A DNA stretch of 64,000 nucleotides from Massilia sp. BSC265 (GCF_000740675.1 NZ_JPXI01000029.1:248001-312000), one strand, 5' to 3'; positions 8,093 through 17,643 are shown, numbered from the stretch's first letter. Notes: generated by a model not told the origin, from the sequence alone. Numbers and translations are program-made.

Positions 8093-8237
8093 AACCGGGC
8101 CTTGTCGCGAGAGCCGGCGCCGGCCGCGCGCGCGAACTGCGTAGATGACGAATCAACCGGGACGCCGGCGGCGCACCGGATCGGGGCCCGGCCGGGCGGC
8201 GCGGGCAGGACACGTGATCCTGGCCCGCACCGCGGGA

Positions 8238-8417
8238 TCAGTGGCGCTTCAGGTGCTCGCGCACGGCTTTGGCGCTCGGACCGACCTGCTGCACGGCACG
8301 CTCGAGCTCTTCCTTGCTCACGCCCAGCGCTTCGGTCCAGTGGCGCACTTCCCATTCCTCGTTGACGTTGATGCGGGCGCGGTCCTGGGCGCCACGGTCC
8401 TGCAGGTTGTCAGACAT
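8238..8417 (-). CDS. DUF3606 domain small protein
   Basis: The 59-residue protein (MSDNLQDRGAQDRARINVNE...) matches the DUF3606 pattern: an N-terminal D-R-xRINVNExWEVRxWT box and a C-terminal LxxAVxxVGxSAxAVRxHL box. The Met at 8417 is chosen over one 15 codons upstream because AAGGAGG lies 6 nt before it. The function is unknown; such proteins are common, abundant small cytoplasmic proteins in Burkholderiales and often sit among stress genes, as here. Confidence 0.85.
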   Translation of the reverse strand: MSDNLQDRGAQDRARINVNEEWEVRHWTEALGVSKEELERAVQQVGPSAKAVREHLKRH

Positions 8418-8600
8418 GATTGCCTCCTTGATCACTTTGCTTGCTGCCAGAGTGCCAGCCACGACAGAGGCGTTCCGTACGCTGTTTCACCTAGCGCCGC
8501 ATTCTCGACCCGGAATCGACCCACCCGACCGTGCCGGCAGCAACTTTTTGAGGTACGCTTGCAACATCGACACCAATGGCACCAGAAGGAGGAGACCCGC

Positions 8601-8924
8601 ATGTCCGCACCCTATGAAACCGCCCAGCCGGAACGCAGCGCCGTGGACGCGATGCCCGGCACCGTGATGCTCGATTTCGGCGCCAACTGGTGCGGCTACT
8701 GCCGCGCCGCCGAACCGCTGATCGACCAGGCCCTTGCGGGCAGCCAGGGTGTGCGCCACCTGAAGGTGGAGGACGGGCCGGGCCGCCCGCTGGGTCGCTC
8801 GTTCCGTATCAAGCTGTGGCCGACCGTGGTCGTGCTCAGGGACGGCCAGGAAGTGGCGCGCGTGGTGCGGCCGGTCTCTGCCGACGAAGTGCGCGTTGCA
8901 CTGGCCCAGGCCGGTGCCGCATGA
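8601..8924 (+). CDS. Thioredoxin family protein
   Basis: This is a single thioredoxin-like domain of 107 residues with the redox site WCGYC (residues 32-36) and the cis-Pro region LWPTVVVL. No signal peptide is present, so it should act in the cytoplasm. The start at 8601 follows an AAGGAGGAG ribosome site. The active site CGYC differs from the usual CGPC; lack of the Pro generally alters redox potential. Its stop codon overlaps the start of the MHS transporter gene (ATGA), so the two genes are translationally coupled. Confidence 0.88.
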   Translation: MSAPYETAQPERSAVDAMPGTVMLDFGANWCGYCRAAEPLIDQALAGSQGVRHLKVEDGPGRPLGRSFRIKLWPTVVVLRDGQEVARVVRPVSADEVRVALAQAGAA

Positions 8925-10237
8925 GCGGCGCCGCCACCGCTGCATCCGGCAAGCCCCCAGCCAACAAGCCGCGCACCGTCCTGTTCGCGAGCCTGATCGG
9001 CACCACCATCGAGTTCTACGATTTCTACATCTATGCCACTGCGGCCGTGCTGGTGTTCCCGCGCCTGTTCTTCCCGGCCGGCGACCCGGCCGCCGCCACA
9101 CTGCAGTCGCTCGCCACGTTTGCCATTGCCTTCTTCGCCCGGCCGGTCGGCTCGGCCGTGTTCGGGCACTTCGGCGACCGCGTCGGGCGCAAGGCCACCC
9201 TGGTGGCGGCGCTGCTGACCATGGGCATCTCTACCGTGCTGATCGGCCTGCTGCCGACCTATGCGTCGATCGGCACCCTGGCGCCGCTGCTGCTGGCCCT
9301 GTGCCGCTTCGGACAGGGCCTGGGCCTGGGCGGCGAGTGGGGCGGGGCAGTGCTCCTGGCAACCGAGAACGCGCCGCCGGGCAAGCGCGCCTGGTACGGC
9401 ATGTTCCCGCAACTGGGCGCGCCGATCGGCTTTTTCCTGTCGGGCGGCACCTTCCTGCTGCTTGGGACAGTGATGACGGACGAGGATTTCTTCAGCTGGG
9501 GCTGGCGGGTTCCCTTCCTGGCCAGTGCGCTGCTGGTGCTGGTCGGCCTCTACGTGCGCCTGAAGATCACGGAGACGCCGGACTTCCAGAAGGTGCTCGA
9601 CCGCGACGAGCGGGTCAAGGTGCCGGCGCTGGCGGTGCTGAAGGACCATACGCGCGCACTGGTGCTGGGCACGGTCATCGCGCTGGCTACTTTTGTGGTG
9701 TTCTACCTGATGACGGTGTTTGCGCTGAGCTGGGGCACGACCCGTCTGGGCTACTCGCGCCAGGAATTCCTCACCATGCAGCTGGTGGCGGTGGTGTTCT
9801 TCGGGCTGACGATCCCGCCGTCGGCGCTGCTGGCCGACCGCCATGGCCGGCGCATGGCGATGATCCTGGTGAGCGGGGCGATCGCCCTGTTCGGATTGCT
9901 GTTCGGGCCGCTGTTCGGCGCCGGCACCCTGCCGGCGGTAGGCGGATTCATGGTGCTCGGCATGTGCCTGGTCGGCTTCACCTACGGGCCGCTCGGCACC
10001 CTGCTGGCCGAGCTGTTCCCGGCCGAGGTGCGCTATACGGGGGCCTCGCTGACCTTTAACTTCGCCGGCATCCTGGGCGCTTCGCTGGCGCCCTACATCG
10101 CCATGTGGCTGGCGACGACCTACGGGCTGGCCTGGGTCGGCTACTACCTGACGGCGGCAGCCCTGCTCAGCCTGCTGGCCCTGGTGGCCATCGGTAAACG
10201 GGGCGCTACCGGTCCCTTGCAGCCTGCCTCGCGCTGA
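8921..10237 (+). CDS. MFS transporter, metabolite:H+ symporter (MHS) family
   Basis: The 438-residue protein has 12 predicted membrane helices. Its N-terminus (ASLIGTTIEFYDFYIYATAA) and the loop motif GHFGDRVGRKATL are hallmarks of the MHS subfamily (ProP, ShiA, KgtP relatives), as is RFGQGLGLGGEWGGA in helix 4. It should import an organic acid or betaine with protons across the inner membrane; the substrate is not predictable. It overlaps the thioredoxin gene by 4 bp and ends just before a strong terminator at 10243. Confidence 0.92.
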   Translation: MSGAATAASGKPPANKPRTVLFASLIGTTIEFYDFYIYATAAVLVFPRLFFPAGDPAAATLQSLATFAIAFFARPVGSAVFGHFGDRVGRKATLVAALLTMGISTVLIGLLPTYASIGTLAPLLLALCRFGQGLGLGGEWGGAVLLATENAPPGKRAWYGMFPQLGAPIGFFLSGGTFLLLGTVMTDEDFFSWGWRVPFLASALLVLVGLYVRLKITETPDFQKVLDRDERVKVPALAVLKDHTRALVLGTVIALATFVVFYLMTVFALSWGTTRLGYSRQEFLTMQLVAVVFFGLTIPPSALLADRHGRRMAMILVSGAIALFGLLFGPLFGAGTLPAVGGFMVLGMCLVGFTYGPLGTLLAELFPAEVRYTGASLTFNFAGILGASLAPYIAMWLATTYGLAWVGYYLTAAALLSLLALVAIGKRGATGPLQPASR

Positions 10238-10242
10238 CAAGC

Positions 10243-10267
10243 AAAGGGCCCCGAAACGGGGCCCTTT
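10243..10267 (+). terminator. Intrinsic terminator, bidirectional
   Basis: AAAGGGCCCCG (10243-10253) and CGGGGCCCTTT (10257-10267) form an 11-bp stem with an AAA loop. It lies between the convergent MHS and DUF481 genes and can serve both. Confidence 0.85.
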
Positions 10268-10300
10268 CTGCGCCGGGGGCAAGGCTTCGTGCTGCGGCAG

Positions 10301-11113
10301 TCAGAACGAATAGACCATCGTCAGCGAGGTCTGGGTATCGGTGTTCTTCTTGCCGTCCGGGACGCTGGTGTCGTTGCGCGCGCTGAAGCCGGCCTTCATC
10401 TGCATGGTGGAGTTGATCTTGGTGCTGAGCGAGGTCTCGGCCACCGAGCGGGTGTTCGACGTGCCTTTCTCGACACTGACCGTCTGGGCGAAGAAGGCGG
10501 ACGGGCTGACGCGCCAGCGGAACTGCGCGGCCCCGCGCACGGTCAGGCCGCTTTCGTCCTCGCCGGTGGCACGCTCGCCCGCGAAATAGCCGGGGCCGAG
10601 CTCGACGTCGAGCGACTTGTCGCTGCTGTTCAGCCAGCGCGAACCGTGGCCGACGGCGACCGAGGAATAGCGGGTATAGGCGCCGAAGCGGTCGATGACA
10701 TGCGAGCCGATCACGAAGGCTCGCTTGTGCTCGCCCAGCAGCTTGAGCGAGGCTTTGGCCGAGGCGGCAAAGCGCTCCGCCGACTTGCTGCGCTCCGTGT
10801 TGCCGTCCTCGTTCTCGTATTCGTCTTCCTTGAAGAAGCCGCTGACGATGAATTCGTGGCTCCAGTTGGCCGTCTCGTGGCGGGCATCGATCTTGCCCGT
10901 GACCGAGGTACCGGTGGTGTTGCCCGAGGTCGTGATCGCGCCCAGCTCGGCCGAGGTGAACCAGCTGCCTTCGGGAATGATCTCGGGCTTGGCGACGCTG
11001 ATCGGCGCGTGGACGTTGCCAACCGCAGGCAGGTCGAACTCTGCCTGCGCAGCGCCATGGAAGGCGAGCAGACCGAGGGGAAGCAGGTATGCAGGGAATT
11101 TGAAGTGTTTCAT
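10301..11113 (-). CDS. DUF481 outer-membrane beta-barrel protein (YdiY-like)
   Basis: The start at 11113 gives a signal peptide (MKHFKFPAYLLPLGLLAFHGAAQA). The 270-residue protein then shows alternating beta-strand patterns, including GAITTSGNTTGTSVTGKID and repeated WSHEF/FFKEDEYEN strands, and ends in MVYSF with a terminal Phe. Both features are typical of DUF481 barrels inserted in the outer membrane. The function of the family is unknown; relatives respond to salt or acid. The upstream spacer to the NCS2 permease gene is only 110 bp on the same strand. Confidence 0.88.
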   Translation of the reverse strand: MKHFKFPAYLLPLGLLAFHGAAQAEFDLPAVGNVHAPISVAKPEIIPEGSWFTSAELGAITTSGNTTGTSVTGKIDARHETANWSHEFIVSGFFKEDEYENEDGNTERSKSAERFAASAKASLKLLGEHKRAFVIGSHVIDRFGAYTRYSSVAVGHGSRWLNSSDKSLDVELGPGYFAGERATGEDESGLTVRGAAQFRWRVSPSAFFAQTVSVEKGTSNTRSVAETSLSTKINSTMQMKAGFSARNDTSVPDGKKNTDTQTSLTMVYSF

Positions 11114-11223
11114 AAGCACTGTATTGCCAGCAAGATGCGCGACATTGTAACGCAAAGAAAGCGCAAAACGATGCTTTGGGACACAATTAGCGCATTTTAC
11201 TTTTGCCCCTTGGATGTCTGGCA

Positions 11224-12516
11224 TCAAGTGCCGACCACAACAATCTTGAACATGAACAGAGCGGCAATGATCCACACCACCGGCGCCACTTCGCGCGCCC
11301 GACCCGTCAGGAGCTTGAGTACCGCATAGCTGATGAAGCCGAAGGCGATGCCTTCCGCAATCGAAAAAGTGAAGGGCATCACCAGCGCAGTCACGGCGGC
11401 CGGAATGCTTTCGGTGGAATCGCCCCATTCGACTTCGCCCAGGTCGGACAGCATCAGGCAGGCGACGAACAGCAGGGCCGGTGCGGTGGCGTAGGCCGGT
11501 ACTACGCCGGCCAGCGGCGCAATGAACAGGCAGGCCAGGAACAGTACCGCCACCGTGAGGGCGGTCAGGCCGGTCCGCCCGCCCGCCTGTACGCCCGAGG
11601 CGCTCTCGAGGTAGGCGGTGGTGCTCGAGGTGCCCAGCACACTGCCGGCCACGATTGCGCCGCTGTCGGCCAGCAGGGCCTTGTTGAGGCGGTCCATCTT
11701 GCCTTCGACCAGCAGGCCGGCGCGGCGCGCCACGCCCATCAGGGTGCCGGTGGCATCGAACAGTTCGACCAGGAAGAACACCAGCACCACGTTCATGATG
11801 CCGACCGAGAGGGCGCCGGCGATGTCGAGCTTGAACAGGGTCGGCTCGATCGAGGGCGGGGCCGAGAAGATGCCGTTATAGGTGTTCCCGCCGAAGAAGA
11901 AGGACAGCACCGTCACCAGCACGATGCCGATCAGGATCGCGCCCTTCACGCGCAACCGGTCGAGCGCGACGATGGCGAAGAAGCCGACGATGGCCATGAT
12001 GGCTTCCGGCTTGTGCAGGTCGCCGGCCTTGACCAGGGTCGGCGGATTGGCCACGACGATGCCGGCATTCTTCAGTGCGATCAGGGCCAGGAACATGCCG
12101 AGGCCGACCGTGATCGCCACGCGCATCGATTTCGGGATGCCGTTGACGATCATGCCGCGCAGGCCCAGCACCGAAACCAGGATGAACAGGCAGCCCGAAA
12201 TGAACACCGCACCCAGCGCCGCGGGCCACGGAATGCCCATGCCCAGCACCACGGCGTACGCGAAATAGGCGTTCAGTCCCATCCCGGGCGCCATCGCGAT
12301 CGGATAGTTCGCGTACAGGCCCATCACTGCGGTGCCGAGGGCGGCCACCAGGCAGGTGGCGACGAACACCGATTCCTTCGGCATCCCGGCGTCGCCGAGG
12401 ATCGAGGGATTGACGAAGATGATGTAGACCATCGTCAGGAAGGTGGTCAGGCCGGCCAGCAGTTCGGTGCGGACGTTGGTGCCGCTCTGGGTAAGTTTGA
12501 AGAATCGGTCTAGCAT
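11224..12516 (-). CDS. NCS2 family purine permease (AzgA/AdeP-like)
   Basis: The 430-residue protein begins MLDRFFKLTQSGTNVRTELL and continues with GLTTFLTMVYIIFVNPSIL, the hallmark start of the AzgA/AdeP (COG2252) branch of nucleobase:cation symporters. About 12-14 membrane helices are visible. GMGLNAYFAY and GTSSTTAYLESASGVQAGGRTG correspond to conserved substrate-binding regions. It should import adenine, guanine or hypoxanthine with protons. An upstream in-frame Met at 12624 is rejected because the family starts at MLDRFF. It may be co-transcribed with the DUF481 gene. Confidence 0.92.
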   Translation of the reverse strand: MLDRFFKLTQSGTNVRTELLAGLTTFLTMVYIIFVNPSILGDAGMPKESVFVATCLVAALGTAVMGLYANYPIAMAPGMGLNAYFAYAVVLGMGIPWPAALGAVFISGCLFILVSVLGLRGMIVNGIPKSMRVAITVGLGMFLALIALKNAGIVVANPPTLVKAGDLHKPEAIMAIVGFFAIVALDRLRVKGAILIGIVLVTVLSFFFGGNTYNGIFSAPPSIEPTLFKLDIAGALSVGIMNVVLVFFLVELFDATGTLMGVARRAGLLVEGKMDRLNKALLADSGAIVAGSVLGTSSTTAYLESASGVQAGGRTGLTALTVAVLFLACLFIAPLAGVVPAYATAPALLFVACLMLSDLGEVEWGDSTESIPAAVTALVMPFTFSIAEGIAFGFISYAVLKLLTGRAREVAPVVWIIAALFMFKIVVVGT

Positions 12517-12663
12517 TATTGTTGGGCTCCATGCGCGTTTTGACTGAAGCATAACACCCCGGAGCCTGGTGAAGGGAGCAGCGGCGCCACCGAAACACAA
12601 AGCAGCACCGCGCATCCATGCCAATGCGCTAACATGGCACCTCCATCATCACCAACCAATGTC

Positions 12664-13884
12664 ATGCCGAAGAACAAACGTCCGCTGCCCCGTACCTCCA
12701 ATAATCCGCGCGAGCCGGACAATGCGTCCCTGGCGCAGGAGCTGGCCGACCTGGCCCTGGCGATCGCCGAACGCGAGGAAGCGCCCGGTTTCGGCTCTGC
12801 CTCCGAGCGCGAGGAGGAACTCCTGGCCGCGGTGCGCAAGCTGCTGCGCAAGAAGCGCGACGAGGCGCTGTACGAAGCGATCGAAGTGGCGCGCTATACC
12901 GATCCCGAAGCCTGCCGCCTGCTGCGCAGCCGCATCGAGGAGGAAGCCGCCAACCTGCGCCTGCGCCGCGCGGAGGGCGACGGCAAGGACGTTGAGTACG
13001 AGATCGATGCCTTCCTGATCCCGCTGTTCGTGCGCACGACGGGCGGACTGCAAGCCCTCCAGACCTTCCAGGACGAGGAGGCCTTCGAAGCCCTTGCCAA
13101 CAGCTTCCACCCGGCCGGACTGGAAAGCGCGGGCGCCAAGCTGGTACTGGTCCAGCATGCCTACGACCTGGCCGAGATCGATCACGTTTCCTATTCGGCC
13201 CTGCAGGAAATGCTGCGCGAGGCGGCTGCATCGCTGCTGGAAAAGAAGCTGCAGCCGGCACCGACCATCGAAGCCAGCATCCGCGGCTGGACCGGCGAGC
13301 GGTTCGCTCCGGACGAGTCGGCCCTGGAACTGCGCTTCCTGCTCGGCTTTTCGCTCAAGCGCGCCGACGACCCGTTCTATGCGGTGCCAAGGGACGAGGC
13401 GGGTGCCGAGGCCTGGTACGCGGCGCGCGAGGAGCGCTACCGCGGCTGGACCTTCCAGGCCGCGCCCCTGGTGCGGCGTCTGCTGGCGCGCGAGCCCGAC
13501 GGTATCCACGTCGACTTCCTGTACCAGGACCTGTTCTACGGCGCCAAGGAACAGGGCGTGAGCGAACTGACCACCCTCGGCATCCTGTCCGAAATCGCGC
13601 GCACGCTGTCCGCCAAGGACCTGGCGCCCGACCAGGTCCATGCCGCCGTGGCGCCGCTCGACGCAGGCGAGCACATCGTCCTGCGCATCAACCTGTATGC
13701 GCTCGACGGCGGCACCCCCTGGGGCAGCGTCGAGACTCCGGTCGACCTGGCTGCCGACCTCGGCGCCGAGATGGACACCCTGTGCGACGCCTTGCTGTCG
13801 CTTGGCCTCGAGGGCGTTTCCGTGGCCACCGGCTTCAGCGAGGACGGGCACGCCGAAGGAGCCGAACCCTACCAGCCGGGTTGA
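12664..13884 (+). CDS. DUF2863 family protein
   Basis: The 406-residue protein starts MPKNKRPLPRTSNN; an earlier in-frame Met (12634) lacks family support. The first 100 residues are acidic and helical (LAQELADLALAIAERE), and the rest is a mixed fold containing IDAFLIPLFVRTTGG and DFLYQDLFYGAKEQG. It resembles DUF2863, a family largely confined to Burkholderiales, with no known function. It has no signal peptide and no membrane segments. It is divergent from the purine permease gene. Confidence 0.8.
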   Translation: MPKNKRPLPRTSNNPREPDNASLAQELADLALAIAEREEAPGFGSASEREEELLAAVRKLLRKKRDEALYEAIEVARYTDPEACRLLRSRIEEEAANLRLRRAEGDGKDVEYEIDAFLIPLFVRTTGGLQALQTFQDEEAFEALANSFHPAGLESAGAKLVLVQHAYDLAEIDHVSYSALQEMLREAAASLLEKKLQPAPTIEASIRGWTGERFAPDESALELRFLLGFSLKRADDPFYAVPRDEAGAEAWYAAREERYRGWTFQAAPLVRRLLAREPDGIHVDFLYQDLFYGAKEQGVSELTTLGILSEIARTLSAKDLAPDQVHAAVAPLDAGEHIVLRINLYALDGGTPWGSVETPVDLAADLGAEMDTLCDALLSLGLEGVSVATGFSEDGHAEGAEPYQPG

Positions 13885-14319
13885 CGATACTTGCCGTCAC
13901 GCCGCTTTCCTGCCACCTCGGCGGCAGATCCGGCGGCTGTGGAAAGCCTTCCACGGTCGTCTCGCCCGAATGATAATCGCTTGCCGGCACGGCAGCCGGC
14001 GTGCGCGCGGCCGTGCACGGTAAAAAGTGCGATAACTTTTCGTAGTGGATTTTCTTGTATGGCTGTAGGAACAGCCCTACATGAGTGCGCTCAGCCGGAA
14101 GGGCTCTCCTATGAAAGGGCTTTGTAACATCTGCTTGCAACATTTCCATAAATAAATATTGCAATGCATAAATGAAAATAATGGCAATTTTGCATGTTAC
14201 GATTGGCAGGTTCGGTGTGGGTTTGAACCGATATTGTCCACACCCTGGGAACTGGCACAGAGAGAAAACGCCAGGCTTTGCCAACAACTATAGCGCCACG
14301 ACGGCGAAAGGAAATGAAT
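13885..14319 (+). other. Intergenic region with AT-rich core upstream of the glycosyltransferase
   Basis: These 435 bases hold no convincing gene. The middle (about 14030-14210) is strikingly AT-rich for this genome, with ATAAATAAATATTGCAATGC and a related TGGCAATTTTGCAT further on. This looks like a long regulatory leader or nucleoid-protein binding region for the glycosyltransferase gene. I could not assign a -35/-10 pair with confidence. Confidence 0.4.
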
Positions 14320-15507
14320 ATGCCGACCTTGATCGTGTTTTGCCACCTGCGTTGGGACTTTGTCTTTCAGCGTCCCCAGCACCTGATGACCCGCCTGGCG
14401 GAACACTACGACATCCTTTTTGTCGAGGAACCGGTGTATAGCGAAGGGCAGGCATACCTGAAGAAGACGGCCGTCGCGCCGAACATCACGGTGTGCCAAC
14501 CGCATACCGCGATCCATGCACCAGGTTTCCACGATGACCAGATCCCGACCCTGCACACCCTGCTGGCCGACCTCGTGCCGGAAGGCGAGCAGCCGGTCGT
14601 CTGGTTCTACACGCCGATGGCGCTGCCGCTGCTGCAGGGCCTGAACCCGTCCAAGGTCATCTACGACTGCATGGACGAACTGGCGATGTTCAAGAACGCA
14701 CCGAAACAGCTGCTGCAGCGCGAGAGCGCGCTGCTGAACATGGCCGACGTCGTCTTCACCGGCGGCCCCAGCCTGTACCAGTCCAAGCGCGACCGCCATG
14801 CGAACGCCCACTGCTTCTCGAGCAGCGTCGACGCCAAGCACTTCCGCCAGGCCCAGGACCGCTCGATCTCGCATCCCGACCAGGCCCATATCGCGCATCC
14901 GCGCCTGGGCTTCTACGGCGTGATCGACGAGCGCCTGGACGTGGAACTGGTGTCGAAGATGGCGGACGCCCATCCGGAATGGCAGATCGTGATGGTGGGA
15001 CCGGTCGTGAAGATCGACCCGGCCACGCTGCCGAAGCAGCCGAACGTCCACTACATGGGCCAGCGCAGCTACGACCAGCTGCCGAAGTTCCTGGCCGGCT
15101 GGGACGTGTGCCTGCTGCCGTTCGCGATGAACGACTCGACCAAGTTCATCAGTCCAACCAAGGTGCTCGAATACATGGCGGCCGAGCTGCCGGCGGTCTC
15201 GACCCCGATCACCGACGTCAAGGTGCCGTATGGCGACGTGGTGGCGGTAGCCGCTACCGCGGACGAGTTCATCGCCGCCTGCGAACGCCAGCTGGCCCTG
15301 ACCGAAAGCGAACGCCAGGCCATGGCCAAGCGCATGCGCGAAGTGGTCGCGAACACCTCGTGGGACCTGACTGCGCAGCGCATGCACGCGCTGATCGAAA
15401 GCGCCGTGCCGGGCCGCCACGCGCGCCTGCCGGCCAATCCGGAGACCGCCAAGGCGGACGTACTGCCGGTCAAGGCCACCAAGGTAGCGGTGGCAAAGAC
15501 CGCCTGA
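14320..15507 (+). CDS. Glycosyltransferase (GT-B type, GT1/GT4-like)
   Basis: The 395-residue protein has an N-terminal domain (IVFCHLRWDFVFQRPQHLMTRLA) and a C-terminal donor-binding domain with MVGPVVKID, NVHYMGQRSYDQLP and DVCLLPFAMNDSTKFISPTKVLEYMAA, the E-x7-E-like region of GT-B enzymes. No signal peptide is seen. Of two close Mets the one at 14320 is chosen because GAAAGGA lies 7 nt upstream. It probably adds a sugar to a cell-surface polysaccharide or lipid; acceptor and donor are unknown. It stands alone with a long AT-rich leader and a strong terminator, so it is a monocistronic, individually regulated gene. Confidence 0.85.
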   Translation: MPTLIVFCHLRWDFVFQRPQHLMTRLAEHYDILFVEEPVYSEGQAYLKKTAVAPNITVCQPHTAIHAPGFHDDQIPTLHTLLADLVPEGEQPVVWFYTPMALPLLQGLNPSKVIYDCMDELAMFKNAPKQLLQRESALLNMADVVFTGGPSLYQSKRDRHANAHCFSSSVDAKHFRQAQDRSISHPDQAHIAHPRLGFYGVIDERLDVELVSKMADAHPEWQIVMVGPVVKIDPATLPKQPNVHYMGQRSYDQLPKFLAGWDVCLLPFAMNDSTKFISPTKVLEYMAAELPAVSTPITDVKVPYGDVVAVAATADEFIAACERQLALTESERQAMAKRMREVVANTSWDLTAQRMHALIESAVPGRHARLPANPETAKADVLPVKATKVAVAKTA

Positions 15508-15557
15508 CAGGGTAAGCGGCCAGCGCGTCGGGTACCGGCAGCGCTGGCTGGCGACGG

Positions 15558-15598
15558 CACGGCGGCGGACCCTTGCGGGTGCCGCCGCCGTGTTTTTT
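15558..15598 (+). terminator. Intrinsic terminator of the glycosyltransferase gene
   Basis: CACGGCGGCGG (15558-15568) and CCGCCGCCGTG (15582-15592) form an 11-bp GC stem followed by TTTTTT. Confidence 0.88.
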
Positions 15599-15770
15599 GG
15601 GGGGCAGGCCGTGCCGGTTCGTAGGGTGGGCGGCTTCACCCGGGTGCATGCCCATCGATACCGTATGGGCCGCTCACGCGGCAATAGTTACCAGCCAGAT
15701 CATCGAGGCCGAGATCGGAGCCGCGAGCTGTCACCGCGTGGGCGGCTTTGGCATTCGGGATCGACACAGA

Positions 15771-15806
15771 AAAACGGCGGCGCGTCTTGCGACGGCGCCG
15801 CCGTTT
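15771..15806 (-). terminator. Terminator of the KGG gene
   Basis: CGGCGGCGC and GGCGCCGCCG form a stem flanked by an A-run on one side and a T-run on the other. On the minus strand it follows the KGG gene by about 30 bp and ends in Ts. The spacer 15600-15770 before it holds no gene, but contains two direct GTGGGCGGCTT-like copies (about 15624 and 15738). Confidence 0.75.
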
Positions 15807-15838
15807 TCCGGCCATGTTGCGAGGATCAGGCCTTCCGC

Positions 15839-16231
15839 TTAGCGCTTGCCACCACGTCCGCCGCCGTTGCCGCCGCTTTGCGAATTACCACGGTTGCCGC
15901 TCTGCTGGTTGCCGTCGTTCTTGTGGCTCATGCGGCCGGCTTCGCGTGCTTCCTCGGAAGTGAACTCGTGGGCATTGCCGGATGCGTGGGCCGCACGGCC
16001 GCCCTGCGAGGCGATCTCGCGCTGGCGTTGCGGGTCCATCGAGGCGAAGCCGCGGTTGCTGGTGCCGTTACCGCCACCGCCGCTCTGCGAGTTGCCGCCG
16101 CTGCCGCCTTGCGAGCTGCCGCGGTTGCCGCCGCCCGAAGCACGGCCGCCGTGGGAGGCGATCTCACGCTGCTGTTGCTGGTCCACGGAGGCGAAGCCGC
16201 GCTTGCCGTTTCCCTGGTTGTTCGATGCCAT
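15839..16231 (-). CDS. KGG domain stress-induced protein
   Basis: This 130-residue, hydrophilic, Gly/Ser/Gln/Asn-rich protein has two KGG-type repeats. The first is RGFASVDQQQQREIASHGGR near the N-terminus; the second starts RGFASMDPQRQREIASQGGR and continues into HEFTSEEAREAGRMSH. The repeats are joined by a GGSGGNSQSGGGGNG linker, and the protein ends in a similar tail. It is related to GsiB-type hydrophilins, which protect against desiccation and other stress. AAAGGAG precedes the ATG. There is no signal peptide. Confidence 0.88.
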   Translation of the reverse strand: MASNNQGNGKRGFASVDQQQQREIASHGGRASGGGNRGSSQGGSGGNSQSGGGGNGTSNRGFASMDPQRQREIASQGGRAAHASGNAHEFTSEEAREAGRMSHKNDGNQQSGNRGNSQSGGNGGGRGGKR

Positions 16232-16417
16232 GATGGTCTCCTTTATCGATGACAGGGTTGCTTGAAGTCTCGTCCGGCCTGCGCTGCCGCGTCCTGCGGG
16301 GGCGTCCTGCCGGAAGAGGCGAGTCCATCTTAGGCCGCCGGCCTCGGCCGCGGAATAGGACTGTCCGGCCCTCGACTGTAGGACCGCTCCGGCGCATACC
16401 GCGGGGCGTCCGGCGGG

Positions 16418-17512
16418 CTAGTGCTTCACCAGATGGCTCGCCACGCCATCGGCAGGAGGCCAGCCGCCCACCGGATCGTGGGCGCCGGCGACGCGCACGA
16501 CCGACAGCGGGTGGGCGAACTGGATGCCTTCGCGCTGGAAGGCGCGGTAGACCTGCAGCAGGATCTGCTCCTGCGCATCCATGTGCAGGATGTAGTCGGG
16601 GCTCTTGAAGTGGTACACCACCTCATAGTCGAGCGACCAGTCGCCGTAGCGGAAGAAGTGGGCGCGCTCGAAGTCGACATCCGGGCGCGCGTCGATGATC
16701 TCGCGGATCATCGATGGGATCGCGGTCACCTTGGCTTCGCTGGTGCCATAGGCCACGCGCAGGACGAAGGCCACCCGGCGCGACTCCATGCGCTTGTGGT
16801 TGTGGATCCGGCTCTTGAGCAGCTCGCCGTTCGAGAACACGATCTGCTCGCCGCCGAGGCCGCGCAGGCGCGTGGTCTTCAAGCCGATATATTCGACCGC
16901 ACCGAGCGCATCGCCCACGATGATGAAGTCGCCGACCTCGAACGGTTTGTCGAGCATGATCGAGAGCGAGGCGAACAGGTCGCCGAGGATGTTCTGGGTA
17001 GCCAGGGCCACGGCGATGCCGCCGATTCCGAGGCTGGCGACCAGGGTGGTGATGTTGAAGCCGAAGTTGTCCAGCATCATCAGGAAGGCCACTGTCCACA
17101 CCACGAGGCGCATCATGAAGAACAGGATCGTGCTGGAGGCCTTGCGGGCGCCATCTCCCGGGATGGCAAGCAGCTGGCTGCGCCAGCCGCGCAGCGCGGT
17201 GTCGCCCCAGATGGCCAGTTGCAGGATCAGGGACCCGACTGCCACCCGCGACACCACCATGCGCCAGCTTTCGGGCAGGACAAGGAAGATGCTGCCCAGG
17301 TAGAAGGCGATGGCCAGCTTGAAGACCAGGTAGCTCCGGTTCAGCATCCGCAGCAGCAGATCGTCGAGCCGGGTCGCGGTGCGCCCTGCCACGCCCCTCG
17401 CGCGGTGGAGGAAGAACATGCGCAATGCCAGCATCACGGCGGTCGCGCCGACGAAGACGCCGATCGCCAGCATCCAGTTTTCCAGGTCATTGTTATGCAA
17501 CAAATATTCCAT
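16418..17512 (-). CDS. Mechanosensitive ion channel, MscS family
   Basis: From the Met at 17512 (GGAG 6 nt upstream) the protein has about 364 residues. Four to five N-terminal membrane helices are followed by the pore helix and the conserved MscS core: NITTLVASLGIGGIAVALATQNIL, then DLFASLSIMLDKPFEVGDFI. The beta domain follows (GAVEYIGLKTTRLRGLGGEQ) with a C-terminal alpha/beta domain. It should open on membrane tension to release solutes during osmotic downshock. Its paralogue survives as a fragment at 7725-8092. It is divergent from the Nudix gene. Confidence 0.9.
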   Translation of the reverse strand: MEYLLHNNDLENWMLAIGVFVGATAVMLALRMFFLHRARGVAGRTATRLDDLLLRMLNRSYLVFKLAIAFYLGSIFLVLPESWRMVVSRVAVGSLILQLAIWGDTALRGWRSQLLAIPGDGARKASSTILFFMMRLVVWTVAFLMMLDNFGFNITTLVASLGIGGIAVALATQNILGDLFASLSIMLDKPFEVGDFIIVGDALGAVEYIGLKTTRLRGLGGEQIVFSNGELLKSRIHNHKRMESRRVAFVLRVAYGTSEAKVTAIPSMIREIIDARPDVDFERAHFFRYGDWSLDYEVVYHFKSPDYILHMDAQEQILLQVYRAFQREGIQFAHPLSVVRVAGAHDPVGGWPPADGVASHLVKH

Positions 17513-17643
17513 CCGCCACTCCATTCGATCACTCACTGCAAACAAGCAGTGTGCGGTCCGGGCAGCCTGCGGCGCGCACAATTGACAATGGCTCGGCTTC
17601 GCCGATACATTGGCTCGACAAGGCTTGGTGGGACCCGAGCCGG

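Noticed and set aside
13835..14287. 150-codon minus-strand open frame in the region before the glycosyltransferase
   Set aside because: It overlaps the end of the DUF2863 gene, lacks a ribosome site, and runs through AT-rich leader sequence with a peptide of unlikely composition.
15618..15750. GTAGGGTGGGCGGC and GCGTGGGCGGC segments as a named repeat element
   Set aside because: They resemble dispersed intergenic repeats seen in many proteobacteria, but only two partial copies are present here, too few to define an element.
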